Source: Isoetes taiwanensis (lineage: Eukaryota; Streptophyta; Lycopodiopsida; Isoetales; Isoetaceae). Taken from it: a stretch of DNA of 64,000 nt. The position numbers and the translations under genes are program-made. Location: NCBI GenBank assembly GCA_021234155.1, contig JAJEKV010000046.1:7817012-7881011 (forward strand). Direction: 5' to 3'. Shown piece after piece: positions 51,301 through 61,183 of this stretch. The number at the start of each line of letters is the position of its first letter. The first letter of the stretch is position 1. Below the pieces are notes generated by a model that saw only the letters and a list, made by a program, of their open reading frames with translations, searched no databases and was not told where the DNA came from.

Positions 51301-53125
51301 ATTTATTGTGGGTGTCGTGGAGAATTAATTTCCTCACTCGATGACTTCGGGCACACACAACTTATTCTTATGGTACAAAAGGTTACCTTCCTTCTTAAAA
51401 TTCTTGAAGGTCTCCCTCTCCTTATCTGTTCTTGCCTCTTTGCACATGCTGCGCCCACACTTCCTTGAAGTGCATGCGTCGGCAAGGTTTCTTGATCTTC
51501 CATCGAACTCAGCTTTGGTGAGTGTCGAGATTACATTGCGATGGACTCTTGTTGTGGAGGATGCCTTGGCGCATCTGCTACCACATTGAGCTTCCAGAAG
51601 CATAAACTATAACAAAATCGTATTCTTGAGGAACTTCATCCACCTTGCGCCTCGGGTTGAGATGTAGTTGCGTGAACACGTATTGGAGGCTCGATGATCG
51701 TGTCCGGTGGAACTTCCTTCCCAGCGGTAGTGCCTCCAAATTCTTAGTGCTCGACAAGCGCAAGCAACTCTTGGTCATGAGTTGGGTAAGCGCATTTCAG
51801 CGTCATTCATCTTAGAGAGTCATAAGCCACTATCACGCTCTTCTGCATTTGCTTTGCTTTTGTGGCAATTTTACTTGCGTTAAATAAGCCACAAGTTTGT
51901 CCTTCTCCGAGGTGCGGGGGTCGGGGATGGGGGGTTGTCAAGGCTTCCTTCAACATCTCGAATCTGCTTGGGCTTTCTTACGCGGTGATGCGCCCAATCC
52001 TTTACTTTTCGCCCTCGTCAAATCCGTTAAGCGGGGCGCTATTTTTGCAAAGTTCTTCACGAACTTCCTATAATACCCTGCTAGGCTGAGAAAACTTCTG
52101 ATCTCATGGATGTTCTTCGGCACCGGCCAATGTATGACTGCTTCAAACTTGGCAGGATCCGTCGAAATTCCCTCCGCTGAGATCATGTGCTCGGATACTC
52201 TACCCTCTCGATTCGCGAAGTGGCGCCCGACAACTTAGCGCATAAGCCGGTGCCTTCTTAGCTTCTCGAGCACTTTCACGAGGTATTATGCGTGTTCTTC
52301 GGGGATTTCTTTGTACACTAGAATGTCATCAAAGAATACTATAACAAAAAGTATCCAAAACTCCACGAAGATGTCGTTCATAAGCCTCATGAACATTGCT
52401 GGGGCGTTTGACAAGCTAAACGGCATTACGGTGAACTTCGTAATGCCCATACCTGAATACGAATCTTTGTTTTGTGGGCGTCTTACGCCTTAATCGATCG
52501 ATGGTAATCACGATCAATTCGCAAGTGGCGCCGACAACTTAGCGTACAACTGGTGCCTTCTTAGCTTCCCAAGCACTTTCATGAGGTGTTGTATGTGTTC
52601 TTCCAGGGGATTTCTGTACATTAGAATGTCATCAAAGAATACTATAACAAAAGTATCAAAAAACTCCCTGAAGATGTCGTTCATAAGCCTCATGAGCGTT
52701 TTTGGGGCGTTTGACAAAAAAGCGGCATTACGGTGAACTTCGTAATGCCCATACCAGTCTGAATGTTGTTTTGTGGATGTCTTCTGCCTTAATCCTGATT
52801 TGATGGTACCCTGACCTCAGGTCTATCTTGGAGAAAAACTTCGCGCCTTGGAGCTGATCCATCAGGTCGTCCGATCTCGGGAGTGCATACTTATTCTTGA
52901 TAGTGCTTGTTTAGCTGTCTGTAATCTATGCACATCCTCAAGCTGCCATCCTTCTTCTTCACAAAAAGGATGGGTGCCCCAAATGGTGAGACGCTAGGTC
53001 TAATGAACCCTAGGTCAAGCAACTCCTGCAATTGCTTCTTCAACTCAGCTAGCTCTTGCGTCATCATCCTATACGGCGCTTTGCTCTCTGGCTTCGTACT
53101 TGGTTCGAGTGCTATCTCACACTCG
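51301..53125 (-). pseudogene. Gypsy-C reverse transcriptase / RNase H
   Basis: Minus strand. RT start: [40 protein letters not shown] and [13 protein letters not shown] (about 52,945-53,110). Active site: IVFFDDILMYRNPLEEHIQH (52,514-52,717). Thumb: ISTDPAKFEAVIHWPVPKNI and IRSFLSLAGYYRKFVKNFAK (51,950-52,186). The RNase H and zinc-binding region at 51,303-51,800 is poorly kept. The active-site segment is present twice because of a tandem duplication (52,211-52,807). Gag and protease are missing; plus-strand Gypsy-D sequence begins at about 53,125. Confidence 0.75.
52211..52807. repeat. ~305-bp tandem duplication of the Gypsy-C RT active-site segment
   Basis: 52,214-52,505 and 52,519-52,807 are two similar copies. 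Both start with CGnnAAGTGGCGCC(C)GACAACTTAGCG and both contain AGAATGTCATCAAAGAATAC (52,320 and 52,624), the complement of the FDDIL codons. They differ by point changes and small indels, so the duplication is not recent. Confidence 0.85.
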
Positions 53126-53673
53126 ACTTCCAGAAAAGAGGCAAGATCAACCTGACAGACCTCGTATCAACAATAAGAGACCACAGAAATCTGACGGAGG
53201 TCCACATGGATGAATATGCGGGAAGACATAGAGCTAGTGCCCGACCCGACGAAGAATCAACATCAACGAGCAGAGACAAGTCCTTAAGGTATTACCTTCA
53301 TCTGCTATTGGACGGGAGAATAGCGGTCATCCACCGCAAATTCGGGGCGAAGAAGGAGTATTCATGCTCATCGCACTCTCAGGCTTTGGTAGACATGCTC
53401 GGCTAATTCCAACAGTTTGACCATGTCATCCTAGTAAAGAGAACGGTGGCACTGGATATCTTTGACTTCGCGGTACCCTACCGACGGCAGGGAAGATTAG
53501 CAGTGATCGCGGCCTACACTTTCGACTGCAGGGTAGAAGACTTGGTGACAGCCTTGCAGGGTGGAACACCAACGAACATCCTCAGGAACTTGGGACGCTC
53601 GGTAGGAACGACCCAGGTTAAGAAGTTCCTTGAGGATTTAACCCATCCTACCGGCGATTCCAAGAATAGTTAG
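53123..53673 (+). pseudogene. Unassigned ORF upstream of Gypsy-D gag
   Basis: One frame runs from about 53,123 to a stop at 53,671-53,673 with a single internal TAA at 53,404-53,406. It reads [80 protein letters not shown] and TQVKKFLEDLTHP. I recognise no family. It lies in the same direction as and just before the Gypsy-D gag, so it may be an extra ORF of that element or a captured host gene piece. It replaces the expected upstream part of Gypsy-C. Confidence 0.4.
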
Positions 53674-53840
53674 ACTCTTGATCACGGAAGCATTGTAACT
53701 AAGTTTTCTATATACATATAAATACATTTTGTTGGGCATTCTAAATGTTTTGTTGATGTATTTTGCTTCCACAACTATATCAGCAAACACATATAATGCA
53801 ATTAAACAAACAAACCTAACCGTAAGGCTATGGCCTACTT

Positions 53841-54750
53841 GTGTATGCAGCTAGAGGTCCAAGAACAGCTGAGCAAGACCAGCAAGTCCATAGAGATGAA
53901 GAGACTCTGGCCAGACAGCACCTAGCAAGGAACCTATACGAAGAATTCGAGCCCATGACTCCCGAAGAGGAGATGTCACATATGAGATCGGACCTTCAAG
54001 AAATAAAGGCCTTATTGGCAGCACAAGCAACAGTTGGCCCTGATCACAACGTCCAGTTGCTGCAAGCACCACCTCAAAAGACGGTAAAGGATAAGAGGAA
54101 GAGCAAGAGAAGGAGGTCCCCTAGTACGGACTCCTCCGACACAAGCTCACATTCGGACTCCGACTACGAGGAAGAGGTGGAAGAGGTGCAGGACCTTAGA
54201 GATGGCAGACTCAGGGACACAAGGACCTCAGACTACCAAAGAAAGTAGATTACACTTGAGCAATGTGTGGAAGGCAAGAAAGCTCGAACAGTTCTCAGGT
54301 GATAGTTGGTCAGGCATGGAGGCAGAGGCCTGGCTAGACGAGATGAGCGAATATGGGACTGCATACGGAATGAAGGACAAAGACAAAGGCAGGGTGGCTA
54401 CAGCAAACTTGAAGGGAGCAACCAGGATATGGTGGAAGGAATATGCTAAGGCACATGGATTGGCGAGGAACCTTCTGATTCAAGAAGTTCGCTAAAGCAT
54501 TCAAGTGCCACTATGTGCCAAGAGAGCACAAATGCCACATGATGCAGCAATTCTATCGGCTAGAGTAGAACAATGGTCGGTCGCGAGAAATACGGAAGAG
54601 TTCATGGCGAGGCTTTATGTGCGAGAAGGCGAGTGAACGCCATGCGATAGAAAGGTACATCGAGGAATTAAGCGGCGGGATAAGGAATTTGGTAAAAGCA
54701 ATTAATCCTCGAGCGATATCGAAGCGGAATCAGCGGTCGGCACCGCAAGG
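53841..54750 (+). pseudogene. Gypsy-D gag
   Basis: The frame 53,841-54,248 is acidic and Gln/Arg-rich (EEMSHMRSDLQEIKALLAAQ) with a basic then acidic linker (KDKRKSKRRRSPSTDSSDTS). A shift at about 54,205 leads to LEQFSGDSWSGMEAEAWLDE, MSEYGTAYGMKDKDKGRVAT and ATRIWWKEYAKAHG, the retrotransposon gag core. From 54,490 on, the remaining gag (FAKAFKCHYVPREHKCHMMQ) is scattered over several frames with stops. Gag would build the particle. Confidence 0.75.
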
Positions 54751-55137
54751 ATCCGAGCCCTCGAGCGGTGGGCAGAAATAGCAGTACTACCAGGATAGGG
54801 GCAAAGCAACAGGAAGTTATAGCCCTAGGGCAGCTAGTCCAGGACCAGCAAAGGCCCCATACACTGGCAGTTATGGGAAGCAGCAGGAAAAGAAACATGT
54901 ATCCTTCAAGGATATGCGCATCAAGAAGGGTCAAACTATTGGCGGTGCGATCCTTTTGCAAACAATACCTAAGGAGAAAGAGGGAGTGCATTGAGAAGCG
55001 GCTTCGCTTTGGTGCTTCCGGCCGAAGCCCCTAAACGACAAAGCGCCCTTTTGTCATGAATGTGGCATTAGCAGAGATGGGTGGATGGGAGACTCCCTCG
55101 ACGGCGGCGGGGGAAAGCGACTTCATTAGGGTGGTGA

Positions 55138-55752
55138 GTGTCATATATTTGCAGCCATAGATTCAGACCAAGCAGAAAATCAGTATCAGGTAATCTCCAC
55201 AGTAGGGAAGGCCAAGGCCAAGTCTTTTATAGTCCTAATAGATACAGGGAGCACCCACAATTTTGCGTCTCCAAGAATGGTCAAGATGTTGAAACTCAAG
55301 CTGTTGAAGTCAAAGCCGAGACCCGTGGTGTTAGCAAGCGGGGCAGTGAGACACACGGCAGGCAAGAGGATAAATTTCGACATCGATTTGCCAGGGATCA
55401 ACATACAAATGGGAGCAGAAGTGATGAACATCGGGAAGTATGATTTGATCATCGGCATTGAGTACCTCGCTCCAGCAAAGGCCATCATCATTTGTGGAAA
55501 GCAGTAAAAAGTGACCTTGGCCCGGTAGCGGCAAGATCATAGAAATTGCAGGTAAGGAAGTTGTTCCTATCATGCAGCGTATGTCTAGTAAGTGACTGCT
55601 CAAGTGCATAAAGAGCGAGCGGATAGCCTATGTCTTCAAGCTTCAGATCGAAGAGCCCGAGTCAGAAGGAAGCGAGGAATATAAGGTGCTCAACAAATTA
55701 CCAAAGCAGATAACTAAGTTGGTAAAGGAGTTCCATGATCTCTTCCCAGCCT
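55138..55752 (+). pseudogene. Gypsy-D aspartic protease, pol truncated
   Basis: The protease motif SFIVLIDTGSTHNFASPRM carries D-T-G. The body PVVLASGAVRHTAGKRINF, GAEVMNIGKYDLIIGIEYLA follows in the frame 55,277-55,507. After stops, EEYKVLNKLPKQITKLVKEF and HDLFPA mark the start of the RT linker, and the element ends there at about 55,752. The order DTGS ... DLIIGIEYL is typical of Gypsy proteases. Sequence switches to Gypsy-E on the opposite strand. Confidence 0.75.
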
Positions 55753-56343
55753 TGATTTATTCCACTTGAGAACAAGCTCTCCTGCTTTAAAAATGCCTTG
55801 ATCTTATGAGTAGCTTTGAAGGCAGCCTAATCTTTGGCTTTTTTCAGTAGGTTGATATTTTCAGCTTCTATTCTATATTCATCTAGATGCAAAAGAGCAT
55901 CCAATCTTTCCTGCAAAGCATATTCAAAGGGCAAGCATAACTTATGGGCCAACCTTAGAGATGGGAGTTCAAGCTCAATTGGAAGCACAACCTCAATGCC
56001 ATAAACTAGATCGAATGATGTATGATTGGTTGCTGCCTTGATAGTGACCCATATAGGCCCAAACAACATCTACCAACTTGAAATGCCAATCCCTTTTGTT
56101 ATCCTCAACTGTCTTTTGCAAAATGCCCTTCAAAACTTTGTTAGTAACTTCTGCTTGACCATTTCCATTGGTGTAGTATGAAGAACTTTTAGTGTGTTTG
56201 ACTTGAGAATGACCAACAAGCTAGAGATAACTTCATTTACAAAGGTGTGCCCCTATCGAATGCAACTTGAAGGGAATACCAAACCTCGAGCAGATCGTTC
56301 ATGTAGAAACCTTGCTGTTGTGATGGCATTAGTATGTCTCAAA
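55753..56343 (-). pseudogene. Gypsy-E integrase, 3' part
   Basis: Minus strand. The integrase reads FVNEVISSLLV (about 56,220-56,250), then, after frameshifts, TKAATNHTSFDLVYGIEVVL, PIELELPSLRLAHKLCLPFE and a tail FKAGELVLKWNKS near 55,753-55,800. The upstream part continues at 60,272 on the other side of Copia-C. This family has a different C-terminus from Gypsy-A/C, with no chromodomain seen. Confidence 0.75.
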
Positions 56344-56348
56344 GGTAT

Positions 56349-56695
56349 TGATAGAACTAGTGCGAGAACCGGCACAAACCCATAAGATCGACTCAAGAGA
56401 TAGAATAGAATAACAACTCTATTGGAAAAAGTAATCGAAAATACAATCTCTACTTCTGAGCATTGTTTAGTACATAAAGTACAATGAATATATATACAAT
56501 CGGTGAGACTAAGAATAGTAGTCTACCGTTTAACCACCTCCCACTAATTATAGCATTGATTTAAGGTCGATTGCTCGGTCTTTGTCAAAGTCTTTGCCTT
56601 ACGTACATTTCGCACCTTCTCGGCACTTGTGTGCTAGCTGGCTGAACCCTTGTTGTTTTGACACATTATGTAGTCGACATATTTATACTCCAACA
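56349..56695 (-). repeat. Copia-C 3' LTR
   Basis: On the minus strand it starts TGTTGGAGTATAAATATG and ends TAGTTCTATCA. The purine tract AAGGGAGAG precedes it on that strand. Confidence 0.85.
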
Positions 56696-56749
56696 CTCTC
56701 CCTTAAATGTTGCTGACTAAGCTGAAGAAAATCAGCTAAAACCAAGGTA

Positions 56750-57180
56750 ATCCTTCTCTCCCTTCAGCCGCAATTTCTTCATGCCCAAGCTCCTCTTCAC
56801 ATTGATGAACTTAGACCCAACTAATGCTTTGGTAAAACCATCAGCAAAGTGATCCTATAAGGAGCAATGAACAAGTTGAGACGATCCCATTTGGATCTAT
56901 TCATGGACAAAACACAAGTGGGTATCAAGGTGTTTTGTCTTTGGGTGGTACTTAGCATCCTTGACAAGATGGATGGTACTTGTGTTGTCACACAATATAA
57001 CAGCCGAGATCGAAGTACCTATAGATCTGTCCACAAATATTTAAGCCACAACAATTCCTGCATCCCAACACTGAGTGCTTTGAATTTTGCCTCCGTGATG
57101 CTGATTGACACTATGGATTGTCTTTTGGACAACTAGGTTAGCACATTAGGCCCTATGAACGTGACCATCCCTGTTGTGGA
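56750..57180 (-). pseudogene. Copia-C RNase H and end of pol
   Basis: Minus strand. The copia RNase H end reads STIHLVKDAKYHPKTKHLDT, HLCFVHE, then DHFADGFTKALVGSKFINVK and LGMKKLRLKGE. These match the conserved end of copia pol (N.A.H.RTKHID ... ADIFTK). One stop follows VHE and frames change around 56,900. The reverse transcriptase expected just upstream is missing. Confidence 0.75.
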
Positions 57181-57450
57181 CCTCCTACTATCATGACAAT
57201 TATGATGATCTGCATCAACAAAGACTTTCAGCTGGAAATAAGAGGACCTCTGATAAAAAAGACCTTCATATGAAGTCCCCTTGGATATGTCGGTGACCTT
57301 TTAGCCTTCTAGTGCGACTTCACGGGATTGCTCATAAATCTGCTCACTTTGGACGACCACGTCATGCAACTTCCCATACTTTTTCAGCTTCTCAGCAGGT
57401 ATAGAAGCACAAGCCCACACCCTCAAATGAGACACGTCTGGTTTTATTCT

Positions 57451-58140
57451 TCAAAATGCTTCATAAGAAGTCACATTCTGGACTGCCGTAGTAGGTGATC
57501 TATTTGCCAAATATGCTGCCGTCACTGCTGCCTCTCCCCAAAAAGATTCTGGCAGTTGCTTGTGACTCATCATAGATCTTGTCAAATCAAGCAAAGATCT
57601 ATTCCTCCTTTTATCTTCACCATTTTGTGGATGAGCATAAGGAATGTAACTGTCTTTCAATGTCTTCTTCCATGAGAAACTCATCGGGCATTAGAAACAT
57701 ATTCACCTCTATAATCACTTTTCAACTTTTTGATTATTATCTATATGCCTTTTACCGACTCTTTGCTTTGAAGGCCTTGAACTTGCCAAGCACTTTAGAT
57801 TTGCGATTAAAAAGTATACATCAAAGTGTACCCTCACTGAAATCATCAATCGGGGTCAAGAAATACCTCTTTCCACCTAATGAAACATCGGGGCATATGT
57901 TACGGTCGAAATCACGACATCCCAAGAGGTTGAGTTGCTTTCGATGAGTAGCCTGCTGTGGAAAAGGCAGTTGAGGTTGCTTTCTGAGATGACATGCAAC
58001 ACACTCAAGCTTGACACATTTCAGAGAGGGAATACCTGTAACCATCTTGTTCTTGTACAAAGCATGTACAACAATGTCTCCAACATGACAAAACGAGCAT
58101 GCCACAGATGCTCATCAGTCAAATCAGCACATACAAGATT
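57451..58140 (-). pseudogene. Copia-C integrase
   Basis: Minus strand, several frames. The zinc-binding part is damaged (CVACHLRKQPQLPFP). The core gives RYFLTPIDDFS (first part of the catalytic core). The late part reads RSLLDLTRSMMSHKQLPESF, WGEAAVTAAYLANRSPTTAV (57,451-57,684). The second catalytic Asp and the Glu segment are not readable. From 57,180 to 57,450 the sequence has a few isolated copia-like words only. Confidence 0.65.
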
Positions 58141-58320
58141 ATGTTCAGTCTTATGAACTGAACCATCAAAGACATACAAGCCATTGCAGGCGTCTCTTTG
58201 TGCCATGAACTCTGAGACTTTTCAAGTCAATTCAGGTGGATCCTTGCCTAGCGGATAGACTTTGCCATTTCGAGAATAATGTGATCATTTTGCCTTATCA
58301 AATTGACCTTGGACATGATA

Positions 58321-58760
58321 TTAGACTGTAATCCAGGTGAACATAACATTTCTCATCTTACTAACTATATCACGTCCATTCAATTGAAAAACCACAATCC
58401 CCTTTCCTGTAATAGGAAGAGAATATCCATCATCCATCTTCACATCACCCTCGGATCGAGGTTCAAGTTCAGAAAACACATCTGAATCTTTGGTAAGATG
58501 AACCATGGCTCCTGAGTCCAAAATCCAGTCCTTATGTGGGTATGACCGCTGCTGCAAGATTCAGATATTCAGCATCAAAAGTGACACCGCACTTGTCTCT
58601 TCCTTAGAGTTGACAGTTGTGCTTCTCGTGTCACTACCCTTTTGAGCTTTCCTTCTCTTTCTTACAATCTGAACTATAGTGACCCTTTTCACCACAATTC
58701 TAGCACTTGAACTCCTTGAATTTCTTACTATCAGACTTCACATTTTCTGACTTCCTAAAG
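58321..58760 (-). pseudogene. Copia-C zinc knuckle and protease
   Basis: Minus strand. The knuckle C-(stop)-NCGEKGHYSSDC lies near 58,660-58,710, with a stop in place of the second residue. The protease frame (58,321-58,557) reads DWILDSGAMVHLTKDSDVFS, with the catalytic D-S-G kept, and then GYSLPITGKGIVVFQL. Confidence 0.75.
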
Positions 58761-58814
58761 TCTTTGCTATCAGCAAATTTCTTCTTGGTATCAGCCCGAG
58801 AAATGGACACAAAA

Positions 58815-59330
58815 TTAGCATGGTCCACTCTCCCATTTCTTTGCTTCTGCACCAACTCCTCTTGTTCTTGATAGAATAGTTATTTTGGCTATATCAATCA
58901 TCTCATTGTACCTGATCTTCAAAGAGATAATATCACACGAAGGAGGAAGACCAACCAAGATATCTTGAATCTGTTTTTTAGACAGCACTCCACCAGCAGT
59001 TATGTAATCCAAGCGCCATTGCTTAATCTGAGTAAGGTATACTGTGACATATTTGAAGTCACCTAGTTGGGCATATCTCATTTTGTTCTGGATCAGCATT
59101 TGGGTAGCCATACCCTTGCTATTAAGAGATTTCTCTAAATGAGACAACATGTCTCCTCAGCCAACATTTTGACAAGAGCACAAGCTTTCTGGTTTATCCT
59201 GCCAGCATCTGCTGACTTGATAAGGATAAATTTTCATCAAACACCGCTCCTATGTCACTAAACATCAAATAATTCACCATGAACTTCTTCTAAGCATGGT
59301 AATTATTATTAGTGAGCTTTGCATTCTGTG
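58815..59330 (-). pseudogene. Copia-C gag
   Basis: Minus strand. The gag body reads NNNYHAQKKFMVNYLMFSDI (about 59,258-59,310), QMLIQNKMRYAQLGDFKYVT and KKQIQDILVGLPPSCDIISL (58,815-59,150), then TRGVGAEAKKW. The 'LLxxLPPSxxxI' type segment is characteristic of copia gag (UBN2). Frameshifted, and its N-terminus is separated by the SINE. Confidence 0.65.
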
Positions 59331-59461
59331 AAAACTTGAATGGATCCATGAATTTCTCCTGTTTTCAACAGCCAAAAAGATTGTTGAGAAAACAAATTCG
59401 TCACCAAACAAAGCACCTACCAGAAAAGTTGAATCTTGAATTTTGTCATCAAAAATGTCTT

Positions 59462-59682
59462 GATAGATAGATAGATAGTATTTTAACGTCACGCCACTAG
59501 GCAGCATCCAACTGGACATGTGACCACACACCACACTACATTGCTTGGTTGGGCCCTGCCCCCAACCACTTTACATTGCGTCTGTGGGTTTTGACACCCA
59601 ACAGTTCAGAGTGCAATTCTGGGCGGTCTCGAACTCAAGACCTATAGTTGCTAGACCTAGTGTGTTACCACTAGACTAATGA
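59462..59682 (-). mobile_element. tRNA-derived SINE in the Copia-C leader
   Basis: Minus strand. The head has a box A TAGTCTAGTGG (59,668-59,678) and a box B GAGTTCGAGACC (59,625-59,636), about 32 bp apart, as in a tRNA. An unrelated body of about 145 bp follows, and the 3' end is a CTAT tetranucleotide tail (59,462-59,478). It is a short non-coding retroelement that depends on a LINE for mobility. No exact target duplication was found; TCAAG occurs on both sides. Confidence 0.75.
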
Positions 59683-59920
59683 GAAACTTGAATATCACAC
59701 CAGAACTTTCTGGAAAATCCGAATCTCTCTTCCAAAACACTTCCTCCGGGCTAAAAAGCAAGAATATTCTCCAATGCTGCAAATGAGATTTTTCACCACC
59801 AAATCTCAGCCAAAGAACTTCTGAAAACGATAGCCAATCCAATTGGATGCTTCTCCAATAGCTTACCCTATTCTTTCCTTAAGAAAGCGTCTTATACCAT
59901 GATACAAAAATTTGATACCA

Positions 59921-60266
59921 TGATAGAACTAGTGCAAAACTAGCACAAACCCTGCAAGATCGACTCAAGAGATAGAATAGAAGAACAACTCTATTGAGAA
60001 AAGCAATCGGAAATACAATCTCTACTTCTGAGCATTGTTTAATACATAACGTATAATGAATATATATACAACTGGTGAGACTAAAAATAATAGTCTACCG
60101 TTTAACCACCGCCCGCTAATTACGGCACTAATTTAGGGTCGGTGCTCAGTGCTGACAAAGTGTTGTATTTTATACATTTCAGCACCTTTTCAGCACCAGT
60201 GTGCTAAGTGCTGAACCACTGTTGTTTCAACACATTATGCTTAGTCGGCATATTTATGTTCCAATA
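59921..60266 (-). repeat. Copia-C 5' LTR
   Basis: The partner of 56,349-56,695. On the minus strand it starts TATTGGAACATAAATATG (first bases mutated from TGTTGG). The primer site TGGTATCA lies directly downstream on the minus strand (59,920 downwards). Confidence 0.85.
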
Positions 60267-60271
60267 GGTAT

Positions 60272-61000
60272 AGCCTCTGCCCATTTGGTAAAATAATTTG
60301 TAGCCATAATCATGTGCTGATGTTGACCTGCAGAAGGAGGGTTAATAGGACCTGTATAATCCAAACCCCATACTTGAAATGGCCTTGGAGATACAATAGA
60401 GTTTAGGGCTGCTAGAAGCAGAATTCTTTTGCCAAAAATTTGACATTGATGACAGGTCTTGATAATATCGTAACAATCTTTAAAAATTGTAGGCCAATAG
60501 TAACCATACCTGGGGATCTTTTTTGTTGTGGTATTTCCAGTAAAATGATCCCTACAAATACCTTGGTGCATTTCTTTGATGATCATGGCCGCTTCTTCTT
60601 CATTAACACACCCAAGTAAAACTCCATCTCTGTTTACTTTGCACAGAACATTATCAATCATCTTAAACTGTTTACATTTTTCCTAACCTCCTTTGTTGAC
60701 TCGAGGTCAAACCTGGTGGCATCTCTTGGTACTGCAAGAAATTCATGATAGATGTTGCCACCCTTGTTGAACATGGTCTTCATCTGTTGACTGCAGATAA
60801 TCTATAGCATCTATACAGTCAACAACTTCTATTGTATCTTCATGGCCAAAGAAAATGTAAGGCAAATAGAGACTAGGATTTTTAGCCTGATGTAACTCCT
60901 TGATAGAAATATCAAAAGTTTACAACTCACAAGCCCACCTTTGGATCTTTGGCTTGCTAGTTGTTTTTCTAAAAAGTAATCCCATAGAAGTCGTATTTAA
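60272..61000 (-). pseudogene. Gypsy-E RNase H end and integrase, 5' part
   Basis: Minus strand. The RNase H tail reads KPKIQRWACEL and SLYLPYIFFG (60,870-60,965). The frame 60,254-60,661 holds the zinc-binding H-H-C-C region (EMHQGICRDHFTGNTTTKKI, RYGYYWPTIFKDCYDIIKTC, HQCQ) and the core start WGLDYTGPINPPSAGQHQ, MIMATNYFTKWAEAIP. The Copia-C insertion site (GGTAT) follows a few codons later. The remaining core continues at 56,343. The region above 60,970 shows no further Gypsy sequence. Confidence 0.8.
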
Positions 61001-61183
61001 TTAAAGTGGGACAAATCTTGAATTTTGGGACTCGGACTGAAAATGGGACTCACACACCATAAAAGAAATTTCTGAATTGATTGCTTGAATAGAATTACAC
61101 ATGACACACATAGAATTGGGTTACTTGTTTTCCTCATAAATTTTACAAACCACTAGTTGAGAAAGTTTTCAAACTTCTCAATA
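61001..61183. other. Junction stretch, no gene
   Basis: A short AT-rich segment between Gypsy-E and the DUF7869-type pseudogene. Nothing recognised. Confidence 0.4.

Larger units (their letters stand above)
56349..60266 (-). mobile_element. Copia-C, nested in Gypsy-E
   Basis: 3,918 bp, minus strand. LTRs at 59,921-60,266 (5') and 56,349-56,695 (3') are clearly similar but diverged, with many substitutions. A 5-bp target duplication GGTAT flanks it (56,344-56,348; 60,267-60,271). A tRNA-iMet-like primer site, TGGTATCA, follows the 5' LTR. Gag, protease, integrase and RNase H relics are present; the reverse transcriptase is largely deleted. A SINE sits in the leader. It is older than Copia-B by LTR divergence. 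Confidence 0.9.
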
